From the NCBI GenBank assembly GCA_005406025.1, contig BGZK01000737.1, positions 234,602 through 298,601 on the forward strand: DNA of 64,000 nt, read 5' to 3'. This document shows positions 10,850-22,313 of this stretch, piece by piece. The notes under the pieces are model-generated. The model had not been told where the DNA came from. It did not search any database and saw nothing but the letters and a program-made list of their open reading frames with translations. How positions within the stretch are numbered: the first letter of the stretch is position 1; every line of letters begins with the position of its first letter. Source of the stretch: Eumeta japonica. Taxonomy: Eukaryota > Arthropoda > Insecta > Lepidoptera > Psychidae. Both the position numbers and the translations under genes were made by a program.

Positions 10850-12880
10850 GCCATACTCAATCTTTTTTATAGGGGCCACAAACATGTTTCAGTCATGGTG
10901 TCGAGGGCCGCAAGCAAAAATTATTTAGGTCTTAATTAAAATATAATTCCAAGTTAATGATGTAGTTACTTTATTAATGAAAAAAGAAGTTTTGACAAAG
11001 ATGTTTATATGTTTTAATGCGATTTTTGATACTGTGAACACTTTTTTAAAACTTTATCTAGGTCTGGCTTGTCGCTACATGCTATCCGTATTACATCATC
11101 CAGGTGAGAATCTGTAAGATTGTTTCTGTAAACGTTCTTTGTGTATTTCATTTTTGGAAAAGACGATTCGCACACATACGTAGACTCAAAGAATGTTAGT
11201 AGGGTTTGGGCACATCTTTGGACGCTTTTATATTTTTGGGGAACAAATCTCCAAAATTCCATATATTCTCTATTTTCCTTTTTCCTTTAAACATAACTTC
11301 TAGATTGGTATCGTTTTTAAAATCGACGAACTCGTCAAACAACTCTGAATAGTTACAATAAAACTGAACTCAACTCTGAGATAATCGTTGTTTTTAAATG
11401 GCATGGATTTTCTATAAGTAACAAACATTGTTTTAATTTTCTTAGATCTTGGAACCTTTTTCGAATTTCGTTTAATAGTGCAGTTATATAATTTAAAATT
11501 ATGGAGCAGATTATTTCCATGTTGGTATCGTCCTTTGTAGTTTTTGTCACAGTTGGAAAATTTTGTTCTGTATTTCTTCATGATAAATACTTAGCTTTTC
11601 CGCAAATGCATATACTTTATTTGCCATATTGAAAATCATATTATTTTCACTTTGTAAGCTACGATTGAGATTATTGAGTCTTTCCGTAATATCACATAGA
11701 AAGGCTAAAATACACCACCATTCATCATTTTGTAATTCAGGGTACACTTTATTATTTTGCTCTAAAAACAGTATTATTTCATGGCGTAAAAAAAAATCTT
11801 TCCAAAACTTTTCCTCTACTAAGTCATCGCACCGAGATATGTAAAAGGACGTCATTATGCTCAGTTTCCAGTTCTTCCAGATGGCTTTTAAATCTTCTGT
11901 GGTTCAATTCTCGTGTTCTTATATAATTGACCATAATGATAAATGTCTTCATTACAGCTTCTATTTCTGGATTTTCGATAAGCGCCGCCAAGTTTTCTTG
12001 GTGGATAATGCAATGAAATGTTATTAAATTGATTAAATTATATTTCTTTTGAAATAACGAAATAAATCCATTTTCGAATCCAGTCATTGAAGGACAACCA
12101 TCTGTACACAAACATACGATTTTTTGTATGTCAATTTCATTCTGCTCCAAAAAAAGTACAAATAGTATCAAGGTAATCTGTGCCTCGGGTTTGACCTTTC
12201 ATTGGTAGGAATTCAAAAAAATGTTCCTGTATTAAATTGTTTTTTGTACAATATCTAACAAATATCGAGCATTGCGATGTTGCTGAAATGTCTGTGTGGG
12301 AATCGAATGCAAGATAAAAAACTTGCACTTTCTTAGGTTGTATAATATATAATCGCGATTAAATTTATAAATGTCTTCTATACGTCTCATACAGGTTGAA
12401 TCCGAGACCTGTAGTTTTTTTTATGTCAGATAGTATTTGCTTTTTATTACTGTACTTATCAAAAAGTATGTTGACAGCACTAACAAAGCATTCTTTTACA
12501 ATTTCTGCATCGGTAAATAGTTTCAAACGCTTAGCAAGAATATAACAAGTTTCATATGATGCTTTGGTTATCGCGGAGTCTTGTGAAAATGCCACAGACA
12601 GAACATTTTGTTGTTGATGCAGTAACCTCTTAAAAAAACTATATTTCTTATCTCTGAAGGACGATCCAGGAGGAAACGTTTCGTCGAAAGATTTATGTTT
12701 TGTGGTGAAATCTCGCGAAATATTGCATTTTTTAAATTAATACTTTCACGACATATCAAACAAGTAGCTGCATTGTTTTTGTTTGGCACAACAAAGTTAT
12801 CCGTTTCACACTCATTTTGAAACAATCTATTTTCACTAGATATTTTAGATATTTTTCTTTTATATTTAAAAAACACTCAG
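10850..12880 (-). pseudogene. hAT transposase relic, ZBED5/GTF2IRD2-like
   Basis: Consecutive minus-strand fragments in shifting frames cover most of a hAT transposase: N-terminal part 12,876-12,568 (CLICRESI-type cysteine pair), then 12,595-12,365, 12,328-12,137, 12,171-11,824, 11,855-11,547, 11,581-11,300, and the C-terminal dimerisation region 11,262-11,014. Recognisable motifs are CTDGCPSMTG, HCIIHQENLAALIE, NYIRTRELNHRRF, LAFLCDITERLNNLN and CESSFPKMKYTKNVYRNNLT. At least five frame changes and stops make it non-functional as it stands. The sequence at 10,850-10,920 (ACTCAATCTTTTTTATAGGG then CCACA and AGGGCCGCAAG) resembles a hAT 3' terminus. No matching 5' inverted end was found near 12,880. 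The family has been domesticated in vertebrates, but nothing suggests that here. Confidence 0.9.
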
Positions 12881-12894
12881 AGGAGATGACGTAA

Positions 12895-13015
12895 CGGGTA
12901 AGTTAAATGGGCAGCACTCGAGACGTCTGGCTTCCGTGCTCATTCACAAAAGTTAATTCCATGTACAAATTTGAATAACTTTTATTGAATTCGCGAAAAC
13001 AAAAGCAGAGATAGT
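12895..13015 (+). repeat. Right direct repeat flanking the hAT relic
   Basis: Same ordered words as the left repeat (CTTCCGTGCT, TTCCATGTACAA, TTCGCGAAAACAAAAGCAGA) without the inserted MITE. It begins about 15-20 bp upstream of the transposase relic's first recognisable codons. Confidence 0.65.
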
Positions 13016-13309
13016 GTCGAAGTGTATCTAAGTGTGTTTAGAAGCGCTTCAAGTGTAATAAATATAAACGAAAGAAATGTATGTTATCTATTTAATATAA
13101 CGAGTTGATCTCATATATATACCGATTGAACAGATCTTAGAAGGAAAGGAATAAATATAGTTTGTGTCGCTCCCGCTGTTTAATTCAGAATCCCGAGTAC
13201 CGAAAACGGTCTGCCATCGGTTACACTATAATAAAATTGTAAGCGAGTCGTTGTTTGTATTATACTTTAGATGTCTTAAAAAAAGACAATTGATACACGT
13301 TGTATTTAT
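13016..13309. other. AT-rich stretch, no gene seen
   Basis: No recognised motif. Confidence 0.5.
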
Positions 13310-13450
13310 ATTACCGAGGCCAAAAAAATAGTTGCTAGTACTTTTGTCTGTTTGTCTGTGCTGTGAAAACTAACCTCAAAAACGGATTAACAGATTTTAA
13401 TGCGGTTTTCACAGATGTATTATGGCCAGCTTTCCGTAATATTTAGTATT
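13310..13450 (+). repeat. Interspersed repeat resembling a LINE 3' tail
   Basis: TTTGTCTGTTTGTCTGTG, then CTCAAAAACGGATTAACAGA, then TTTTAATGCGGTTTTCAC is the phrase order of a common lepidopteran repeat often found as an RTE-type 3' end. Recognition is from memory; boundaries approximate. Confidence 0.45.
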
Positions 13451-13819
13451 TGATTGAGAGAGATTAAATAAAATAATTTATGAACACTAATTTGAACACA
13501 TGTCTGTAAATATACTTATTTGGTAACTTAGATTATAATAATAAAAAAAAGAAAGTACACATAACTTGTTGATTTTATTGTGTTTGATTTAATTCCTGTG
13601 TTGACAATAATTATTTTATTTTTACATAAAAATAGCTATATAAATTATTAGGTGTTATTAAGTTGGTAGGTTATTTTTATTGTGTGTTTGTAAATAAATA
13701 ATTATTATTATGTACATAAATTGTATATAGAAAAAACTATATATAACTTATGAATTATATATATATTATAACTATATGCAAACATATAAATTTTGTTCGT
13801 TTTATTGTGTTCATCCAAA
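13451..13819. other. AT-rich stretch, no gene seen
   Basis: TA-rich runs around 13,720-13,770. Nothing else. Confidence 0.5.
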
Positions 13820-14205
13820 TGAGAATCGAGACCGATAGTGGAATCGAAATTATAAATGAGAATGAGGAGGGATCGAAATTGAGAACCGGACCAAGGCCCG
13901 GATCGAGTGTGGGGCTCAAATCACGATTAATAGCGTGACTGGAGTCCGATTAGAAGCAATACAGAAATAACATCTGAGAGTGGGGGTCGGGAACGAAATC
14001 AGGGTCAGTATCGGAATATATTTCAATCAAGATTGGGTTAGGAATCAAAAGCGGGACCGTGATCGTAACCGAGCACGAGATACCGATGAGAATCGTCAAT
14101 GAGAGCGTAATCAGTCGACATGCGAAACGAAAGAATTCATTCTATATGTCCACGCAGACGGAGCTGCGGGCGGAACCGCGGGCGGAAACTAGTATACATT
14201 AAGAG
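13820..14205 (+). repeat. Hexanucleotide minisatellite, locus 2, with a Helitron-like 3' end
   Basis: GAGAATCGAGACCGATAGTG-type degenerate hexamers run to about 14,115, followed by the shared tail AATTCATTCTAT (14,134-14,145), then a GC-rich GCGGGCGGAACCGCGGGCGG segment (14,167-14,186) and AAACTAGT|ATAC at about 14,187-14,198. A GC-rich hairpin-forming segment just before CTAG and a T target is what Helitron 3' ends look like. The 5' end (TC after A) could not be fixed. Confidence 0.6.
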
Positions 14206-15119
14206 CATTCAAATATTTTTTTTCTATCTCGCGAATACGTTCACAAGATTCTTTTAAGCATAAAAATAGGCTCACCTTGCAGACCATCTTTAAAACTTCT
14301 CGCTATGATATTTATTGATGTGTTTTTGAGCTCCTTAAGTTCAAAAATATATTTGTCTCAAAGCTAAACGACTTATCTTTAAGATTTTCTAGCTCATAGA
14401 TTCGAGAAAACAGTTGACCTCATAGGCCTATTTCTGAAACTTTTTGTTACTTTCAAACTCAAGGTATTCAAAAATGTGCCCAGCAATAAATAATTCAGTT
14501 TTATCTCAAAAGATCGATTTTTGTGCTTTACAAAGTTCTCTGAATCCAAAAATATAATTTTAATACGTTTTTAAATGTTCAACGTGTTCAACGTCTAGAT
14601 TTAAAAAAAAGTGCTACTTTATTAATTTTTGAGCTATGGTTTGTCGAAGGCGTTATTCGATTTTCATCTGCTTTGCAGCATTTGACGCAAATATTTTAGG
14701 AAAGAAAGTTGACCGACACGAAACATTAATGCAACAAGAATTTTAAAAGTTCAAATTGGAAAATGGTTTTTATTCCGAATTTTTCGTTGACGATATATTT
14801 CGAACAGACCAAATCATTTTAATGCAATTGCGACAATCGACAATTGAAAGTTGACGTCGATAAGAAAACAACTGGTTAGATTTTAAAATTTATCGGTGGA
14901 CTAGTTAAGACAGTATTAAAAAAATAACTTTTCTCTAACAATATTTCTTGGACAAATCAAACAATTTTGATAAATTTAGCTACTATTAACATAGATTTTT
15001 AAGACAAACAACTAAAGTAGAGTAGTTTATAAGATATAAACTACTCCAGAGAGTAGTTTATAAAATATTTTTCTGTAAACTATATATATATATATATTTG
15101 AGATTTCTTAAAATCTACG
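14206..15119. other. AT-rich stretch, possible outer part of an 'acttccc'-family copy
   Basis: No open frame of note. Phrases such as GAGCTATGGTTTGTCGAAGG at about 14,633 look repeat-derived. An inverted TAGTTTATA motif recurs at about 15,022-15,065. Confidence 0.35.
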
Positions 15120-15385
15120 AAGCGAAGTAACTTCGAAGTTTCAGGAAGTTTAAGTTGAGTGTACGTCTTACGCACACGCACGCACGCACGCATACAAGCA
15201 CGCATGTACTCACGCACGCACGCACGCACAGAAGCACGCACTCAAGCACGCATGCATGCACACGCACACACACACACACACACACAAACAGACAGACGTA
15301 ATTTGGAAAATGATCGCAATATCTATCATTGGAATCTCCTATGACCTTAAAACGTCAAGATCTGGTGAAACTCAATTTTCGCTTA
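15120..15385 (-). repeat. 'Acttccc'-family copy, inverted, with CACG/CA microsatellite
   Basis: Contains a (CACG)n/(CA)n tract at about 15,171-15,290 followed by AGACAGACG and CCTTAAAACGTCAAGATCTG with GTGAAACTCAATTTT. Reverse-complemented, this matches the first part of the 37.45-kb copy (ATCGAGTT..CAGATCTCGATGTT) followed by its TG tract. The 61-codon open frame over it is microsatellite-derived. Confidence 0.65.
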
Positions 15386-16059
15386 TTTAGCTTGTGTAAA
15401 GGCTAATTTATATAACTTGTGCGTGCGGCTCGCAACGTTATTAATTAATCTATATTTGTGGTATGTTACTTCGAAGCGTAAATTCCGGTGTCTAAATAGA
15501 TTAATCTTAATGTAGTAAGCAGCAATGAAAATATGATAATAATTATAATTCAAATAGGGGCGGCTCACCCATGTTTATTACGTATTGTAAGTAACAAAAA
15601 ATAATATGACAAAAAAGAAATCATGTGAGATTTCTTACACCGAAGTTCTTTAAAAGAACTATTCAAGCATAGATACAGATATTTAAAAAAATAAAATAAA
15701 GAAATTACGTATCTGAATAGTTGTTCCAAAATTATTTTTTTTATTTTTAGACCATTTTAATTTATTATCGTCTTACCAAATGAAAAGCAAATAATAAGAT
15801 AACCTAAGTGTTAAATTTAAAATTATCTATTGATTCCAAAATCTTAAAGTTCAACAAACTGTGTAAGTACCCACTATAAGATTTCGAAGTTCCGTTCAAA
15901 TTTTTTTTAGTTTCTTAACCAAACGTGAATCAAGAATAGAAGGTTGAAGATTAGTCCTTTGTACTTATACAATTTGATTTTTTGTCCTACTCACATCTTA
16001 TAATTTAGTTAATACCGTTTCAGTAGATTCATGTGAATTTGAAGTGGATTTGAATCGTT
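15386..16059. other. AT-rich stretch, no gene seen
   Basis: Stop-dense, no recognised motif. Confidence 0.5.
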
Positions 16060-16170
16060 CGTATCAACTTAAGTTCCTCCACTGTTGGATAAAAGCCCTA
16101 GCTAAAACTTTTGTCCACGATCACAGGCCAGGAGTAACCAAGGGTGGTCCTCGACATTTATCAGGTCGTC
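16060..16170 (-). pseudogene. LINE C-terminal fragment (endonuclease-reverse transcriptase family)
   Basis: Minus-strand translation gives SDDLINVEDHPWLLLACDRG, a decayed form of the W-x-DDL...W...A-x-DR motif found near the C-terminus of RTE-like insect LINEs, followed across a frameshift by LLSNSGGT-like residues (family pattern E-A-F-x-Q-Q-W). The plus-strand DNA TTCCTCCACTGTTGG and TTTATCAGGTCGTC are the familiar nucleotide form of this segment. Only about 110 bp is recognisable. Confidence 0.6.
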
Positions 16171-16384
16171 ACTCTGCCCGAATGGTCGTCATTCAAAAAT
16201 CTCTTTATTCAATTATTACCAATATCTTGAGCAAATTAGCCTACAAATCTTTCCTTCAACTTAGAAGTTTTGTGAGTTACTCTGGTTTCTCTACGAATTT
16301 ATTTATTTCGGATTATAGATATTTGCATGTCTGTATGTATTTTTGTGTGCGTGTTGAAAAAATTTCTAAAATGGTTTTTTCAAG
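16171..16384. other. Unassigned stretch
   Basis: Nothing recognised; may be further decayed LINE sequence. The plus-strand open frame reaching 16,397 is rejected as a gene. Confidence 0.4.
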
Positions 16385-16665
16385 AATATTTCTTTAACTA
16401 TTCTACCGATACATTTCAAAATCTCAGTTCCTCTTTTATTTAAAAAACAACGTCGATCGATGTGATCTGCATCAAAATCGATGGGTTAGTTCGAGAGATA
16501 TCTTTAACGGAGAACTCGCAAAAAATTTTTTTTTTGAAAATAACGTGAAATTATTGATGGATTCATGTTTGTTACTAGATCATCTTTTTCTGTTTAAAAA
16601 AAACTGCATCGTATGCCATAAAGCAGATCAAAATCAAATAACGCGTGGGAAAGATATTGTAGTTT
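16385..16665 (+). repeat. 'Acttccc'-family copy, second half
   Basis: CTACCGATACATTTCAAAATCT, ACGTCGATCGATGTGATC and ATCAAAATCGATGGGTTAGT followed by TCGAGAGATATC are collinear with the 37.82-37.92 kb part of the longest copy. The GCATCGTATGCC..AGATCAAAATCAAATAACG phrase downstream looks like an internal duplication of the same module. Confidence 0.6.
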
Positions 16666-16677
16666 AAGAATTAAAAA

Positions 16678-16728
16678 AAAGCGATTTATTTTATATTATA
16701 TATGTATATAATATAAAATAAATCGCTT

Positions 16729-16729
<1 letters not shown>
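16678..16729. repeat. 52-bp palindrome, 25-bp arms
   Basis: Arms 16,678-16,702 and 16,705-16,729 are exact inverted copies around a 2-base centre. Each begins or ends with AAAGCGATTTATTTTATATT or its complement. Confidence 0.95.

Positions 16730-16731
<2 letters not shown>

Positions 16732-16780
<49 letters not shown>
16732..16780. repeat. (TA)n microsatellite
   Basis: About 24 uninterrupted TA units directly after the palindrome, ending at TATGCGATATC. Confidence 0.95.
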
Positions 16781-16782
<2 letters not shown>

Positions 16783-17869
16783 ATATCTCGTAAAGAGATC
16801 TCTAACATAGCTCACTGCCGTATATTTGAGTAACTCTTGGCCTTTGGTTTAGGACATCAACAGAACTGGACATAGACAAAATGACAGGACGTAATGAATT
16901 ACATACGGCATCTTTATGTCATTGCTGAAATCATACAATATTCAGAAGCCTTTGATTTATGCCACTGAGGTATACTGGGATCGAAGATACTCTATAAGCT
17001 GAGCTAAATTCTTCTTACAATCTCTCTATTGAAGTTAGACGCGAAGTGATCCGACTGATCGCATAGCCTTTTCTAAGTATTCGCTCTCGAGTTTTAAATT
17101 ATCATTGGAGTTGGTGTAATATAAGCATTCGGCATAATTTTTGTTTTATTCGTGTTTGTTTTTAGACCCAATCTTTGTAAATGTTTCCTTGTGATGACCT
17201 TGTTATGTTTCAGTAATTCTGTTATTATGACTGTTCATCGAAGAATTCAATTCAACTTCAAAACACTCGTGTTTTGCCCCATTTTCATCGCGCAATTAAA
17301 ATTATATATTGTTCGTAGAGTTAGTAAAGGTAAAATTATTTTTTAAGAAATTTTCTGCTCTTTTTGAATGTTTTTGCGATTATAGATATTTATTGGTTTT
17401 TGAGATATTCGTAAAAAATCCAGCCCTACTTTTTTTAAAAGTTATTCATATATTTTTTTAATTTTTTACCGACCCTATTGAAAGCTTTTCGAAAATTTCT
17501 AGATGCCACTCCGAATAAAATGATAACTTGATCGCAAGTTTCTAATTTATATACAAAAAAGTTACAAAAAATGGAACTTGCTTACCAGACTAAAGAGCGC
17601 ACAATTTTCTTCACGGAAGTTGCCGTTGTAAACATTTTTAACATATATTATAAATACTGGTTTCGTGGCAAGGACACTTTCTTGATTACGACATAGTTTG
17701 CTTTGATATTTAATGGTTAGATTTTTAACAGTATTTATTCGTAAGTGTGAGAAACTTCGTTTATTTTATACTTGGACAATTACATTTTCAGTTCTGAAAC
17801 TGAGACCTCAGATAATATATTTGTAACACAGTAATTTAAATTCTTATTTAATTTTCTAAGGTTCCTCAA
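16781..17869. other. AT-rich stretch, no gene seen
   Basis: A tRNA-like phrase on the minus strand at about 16,985-17,010 (TAGCTCAGCTTATAGAG) has no valid cloverleaf. Nothing else supported. Confidence 0.45.
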
Positions 17870-17960
17870 TCATAGGCAAAGGAGAAATTCTTTAGTATCG
17901 TTCTGTCTGTCCATCCGCCCGTATGATACAGGCATTTAATTTTTTTTAAATCGATTTTTA
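17870..17960 (-). repeat. 'Agggttcc'-type repeat fragment
   Basis: AAGGTTCCTCAATCATAGGC followed 40 bp later by TCTGTCTGTCCATCCGCCCG is the order seen in inverted copies of the family best preserved at 45.68-46.37 kb. Degenerate. Confidence 0.45.
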
Positions 17961-18919
17961 TGAAATTATACTAGTAGGTGTCTTACATAAAGCTCTATAT
18001 AATAATGACGTTTACAGAGAAAAATATAAGGGTAGCTTCGCATATATGGAATGGCGAGGTAATTTTTTTACATACTCCATAGTGTGAAGTGTCGTTGCAT
18101 ACGCATATAAATGAACATTAAAAGTTCAGAAGTTAAATTTTGACTGAGGTGTAAGTTTTGCGGTTTATTATCGATGGTGTGATCATATAACACAAAAGTC
18201 TTCTATTCAAGTGGCCCAGGTAAATTTTCGTTCCCTGTTCCAAACTATATTGTTATTTAAATTATTGTAAAGTTCAATAATAAAGGAATCAAAAACAGTG
18301 ACCCCAAAGTAGGACAGACTAGAATTACTTACAGTTTTCAAAAACTGAAAGAATATGGAGGGACGGCTAAATTTTAATACCTGCGCCTTTTAGCATTTAG
18401 GAGCAGAAATAGGAATATAATGCTCAATCGCAGTTTCATCAGTAATAGAACTATATATAAAATATATAGAGCTAGTAGAACACATTAGTATAGTATACGA
18501 GTGCTGTTTACAATTTTTAAAATTTTTGCCCAGTGTTCGATTCGCTTATATGAAACGTTAGTGAATGCAAAAACGTTCCAAGATAATCAATCAAGTATTT
18601 TAAATTTTGAAGCGACAACGAGGCGAAACTGAAGCGAATTTGTACTAATCTCGTTAACGTAAGGAAATTGAAGTGCAAATAGTGTAATAGTTTAATAAAT
18701 AGCGAGTGCTTGTTGTGAATAATTTGTAACTTGTAGGTATTCGGCTTACATTTTGATAGATTTTCGGCTAGTAATATTTACATATTTGTCGTTTGTTTAA
18801 GAAATAAATTTCAACTTTTTTCCACATTATATGGGGTATTGAACTTTTATTTGATTTGTTCGTATATAAAAAAAATGGGTGCGTGTACGTAGGTACGCGT
18901 GTGAAAAGTTATACTTCTT
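17961..18919. other. AT-rich stretch, no gene seen
   Basis: No recognised motif, stop-dense. Confidence 0.5.
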
Positions 18920-19135
18920 TGGCATCATTAAAAACAAGCCCAAACTCGATGGGATTGCGTCGTTTAATTACGGAGTTCCTATGGCAACCTTCCAGCTCCA
19001 TCATCAGGCCCTGGTTACCATATAGTATCAAAGTGCTTGTCAAGACGAATCAAACATACCCAAACTCGATCATTCATTCGAATGTCGAATTCGAAATCGA
19101 AGAGGGCAGCTTTAACCTGTTAATTTTGTGTCACA
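18920..19135 (+). repeat. Dispersed repeat with 119-bp internal direct repetition
   Basis: CCCAAACTCGAT occurs at about 18,940 and again about 119 bp downstream, each after an AAGC or ATAC lead. The sequence between (GCGTCGTTTAATTACGGAGT.. then CTATGGCAACCTTCCAGC) is familiar to me as a recurrent lepidopteran repeat. A 103-codon open frame across it (18,856-19,167) has no domain and is not called a gene. Confidence 0.4.
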
Positions 19136-20485
19136 CTGTTACACAATTTTGTGTTAAACAATCTTAATTTTTCACTCTCATCATTTCCTAAAATTTTTGA
19201 TATCAGTACATGTATAATGTTACCCACAATGTTTAGAAACACATATCTCATGTAACAAATAAACACACAATGTTTAGAAAAGTGAGGCAAACTCGTAATG
19301 GCGGGCCTCTCATTCAATCAGACACTTAAAATGTTCCTTCCAGGACAACGCCGCACGTCAAGTGCTGCCCTTTGGGACAGCCCTAGATTCGTGAGTTGGA
19401 ATAGTTTGCGATTGTGTTTAGATACTTGTGAACCTACTTCGGCTCTATTTAATAAAACATCCTTAATGGAATATTGTTCCAGCTGCTATATTTATATTTG
19501 TTTTGAATTTTAACCCTGTTTCGGATCCAAATCTAATCTGAACTTTGACCTTATAAGATCCCAGTTTACTTAATATAGTCTTTGATATGTTTTCACCACT
19601 GTGACCACTGTTCTCAATCACGAATTATCTCGTCCATGCGCCACCTGCAACTATTTTTATTTCGTCAACCCTGACGGACAGCCTATTCCGTTTTCATTGT
19701 TTATGTTTTGTAAAGCAAAGCGTTATTGTTTTTGATCGTTTTTCTTTTCCCTTAGTTGTATGGCTTGCCCATTTTGATTTAATTTTTCTATGAAATCAGT
19801 TTAGGTCGCAAATTTTGGCTTAGACTATACACTTATTGTGTTGATCGCTTTCACGGTGTTAATACATAAGTTGCCTATTAATATTGCCGAAATATTTTAA
19901 ATTTAAATGCTAAAATATGAATTATATATTGATACTATAAAAATAGTAATTCGATTTCAATTTTTTTTTCTTTAATTGCAGATTATTGGATATAAATTAT
20001 TATTTTTTTAAATTGAAGTTTATAAAAAACCTTAATTAATAATTTAATCTGAAATACTTAATCGAATTCCTATTTAAACCATTGTGGAGGCAACGATCAC
20101 GAAACAAAGCCGCAAAGTCTACCCATTTCAATAGTTAGAAGCAAGTCCCACTTCGGAATTCACTTACCAGAGAGGTGACTTTATCGGCAAGTAACTTGGC
20201 GAGTGGGGCCGCCCGGCCGTCTAGCTGTCACACCCTAGCAAACTACGGGAATACTAAGGCAAAACTTACACATGCAGTTGTAAGCGTCATTAGGCCCTGA
20301 TTTATAGCCTTGCTCAAGGACAGAAAATAAACACATTTTTATTCCAGAACCGATTGTTTTGACTTTTGTACATTTTATAGTAGAACAGACTCAATATTGT
20401 GACGTGGTTGATCACGGGCGAGTCGATTAATTAGTTTTTAACTTGTATCAAATTCAAACATTCGCTCGTGCCTATGAGTATACGT
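19136..20485. other. Unassigned stretch, no gene seen
   Basis: CACAATGTTTAGAAA is repeated at about 19,227 and 19,268. About 19,300-19,460 and 20,080-20,300 are less AT-rich, but I recognise no protein or repeat there. Confidence 0.45.
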
Positions 20486-20590
20486 TAAGCCATCGCTTCC
20501 GGACGTTGTTATCACATCAGTGATGACGTTCATGAGCAGCTTCCGACGCGCACCGGGCCGGCGTGGAGGGCTAAAGGGCCAAGCTTTCCG
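20486..20590 (+). repeat. Headless SINE body
   Basis: CGTTAAGCCATCGCTTCCGG followed by TTGTTATCACATCAGTGATGA and a GCGTGGAGGG segment matches the body that follows the tRNA-like head in lepidopteran SINEs. The related unit at 53.83-54.02 kb carries CACGTGC(C)TCGGA..ATTAAGCCATCGC. No head with A and B boxes is present upstream here. Confidence 0.55.
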
Positions 20591-20984
20591 ATCTAAAATA
20601 AAGAGATTGTGGGACGTGTATGTTTGTAGGAAGTAATATCTGGAACTACTTACCCCGTCCTCAAAATCTCTCGCTGATAGTAAGATACGCTATTGCCGAA
20701 TAACATGGGCAATGTTTTAAGGTTTTACAGAAGAAATCGACTTGAAGATAATATAAATCATTGAGCGATGGATTCATAGGTGTACGCTGAACAATTTATG
20801 CAATATAATATAACTAAAATATTGGTAGTTAGTAGTTTTATAAAAAGTCTATTGACATTTCAATGCTTAAGAAACAATGTTGTTTTTGTGTTAAACGTAA
20901 ATGAACCATAAGATGATGTATATGTAAGGGAGATACAATTTATCAGGCAATACAAAAATAAATAATTTTGTTATGGTTTCGATA
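20591..20984. other. AT-rich stretch, no gene seen
   Basis: No recognised motif. Confidence 0.5.
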
Positions 20985-21050
20985 AAAATTGGAATCGAGG
21001 GTAGGGCCGAGATCGGAATCACTAGTGGTATTGGAATCAGAACTAACACG
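20985..21050 (+). repeat. Hexanucleotide minisatellite, locus 3 (short)
   Basis: GGAATCGAGG, GGCCGAGATCGGAATCAC and GGAATCAGAAC words over about 65 bp. Shortest copy of the family. Confidence 0.5.
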
Positions 21051-21123
21051 TTTGTAGATAGCCGTGTACATTCTAGCCAAATGCGAGTCGGACATGTGCA
21101 TCCAGGGTTCTGCAATACAATGT

Positions 21124-22313
21124 TAAGGTGTCTCATAAATAATGGCGGTTTTTAATATTCACTTGTTTATTAAATAACCGTACAAAGAGAAAACTTTGAC
21201 ATTCGAAGTATAGACCCTCGTATTATGTTATATGATCTTAATCCAACGTTCAGCAAACTCTGAACGCTTGGTAAAGCCATTCTTAGGGCTTAGATGCAAT
21301 GAATTTCTGCACTTTATTTTCATTATTTCCTTTGGACTCAAAATTCTTCCCAGGAAAGAATTTCGTCATGGATCTGAGTAAATAGTAGTTTGACGGTGCA
21401 AGGTCCCGACTAAAGGCTAGATGAGGTAGGTGTTGAATACCATCAATTTCTTCGATTTCATCCCGCGTAACTTTCGCAGTATATGTTCTAGCATTGTGAT
21501 GTAAGAGCACCCGTTTTCGATTTACTAAACCTTTATATTTCTGCTACAAAACCTAATACATTCGCCTCAGCTGTTCATTATATATCTCGACAGTGATACT
21601 TTGAGCATTTGAAATAATTTCAAAGTACATTAAATATTCATAATTCCACCAGACGAGTAACATGACTTTTGGCTCGAATGAACTACTCTTCACGACGAGT
21701 CCAGGTAATTGTTATTTGTCTAACCACGGATTATCCAAGTTTGAATTATTTAGATTAATCCATTTTTGGTCGTAAATAACAATGCGATTAATAAATTGAT
21801 CGTCTATCGGTAGGGCAAGGACAATTATCACAATGCTTCTTGACGTTTCGTATGAATATCGTTTACTTCGCGGGATACTATTCGCTAACTTTTATAGGTC
21901 TTACCCAATAATTTTAAGTAGCGATGAATGGTGTTGTAGGAAGATCTAATGGAGTCTGATAATCGACGAGTGATAGTACTGGCTTAATTTTCTATACCTT
22001 CTTTTGTAGCATCATTATCTTATTGGCGACCAGAGCGCGAGTGATTTCCTAGCGTCAAATGTCCATTATTAAAAAGATTGAACCAACTTTGTGCACTTCA
22101 TTTATTGACTGTATCTTCTTAAATGTCATGTATTTTTCTAGCTGCTGCGCCTATTTTAAACTTTTGTCACCAATAATGTCTTTACAATACACGAACTTCA
22201 CACTTATCGCGTTGCATACGTTTTATTATGAAAACGTCTTCCCTCGACTATTAAGACGAACATAATCATTCGAAGAAAGTATTAAAAACAGTTGTACTCT
22301 TCATAGAACTAGA
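21124..22313 (-). pseudogene. Mariner-family transposon relic
   Basis: On the minus strand, decayed mariner transposase segments follow in order: a helix-turn-helix region (KIGAAARKIHDI..., 22,170-22,100), RSGRQ linker (about 22,035), TITRRLSDSIRSSYNTIHRY (about 21,980-21,915), KVMLLVWWNYE (about 21,670), and the C-terminal part 21,510-21,283 with HHNAR and RDLAPSNYYLL. The catalytic aspartates expected in the HDNAR and APSDY motifs are H and N here, and several stops and shifts interrupt the frame. The right end TTAAGGTGTCTCATAAATAA (21,124) and a diverged counterpart near 22,290-22,313, sharing the inner TTTTTAATA..TTC stretch, are the probable inverted ends. About 1.2 kb, a normal mariner size. 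Confidence 0.9.

Noticed and set aside
15159..15344. His/Thr/Arg-repeat open frame
   Set aside because: Translation of the CACG/CA microsatellite.
16960..17015. tRNA-like phrase on the minus strand near a TTCGATCCCA motif
   Set aside because: The A- and B-box-like words are too close together and stems do not pair.
18856..19167. 103-codon plus-strand open frame
   Set aside because: Covers a dispersed repeat with an internal 119-bp repetition; no domain.
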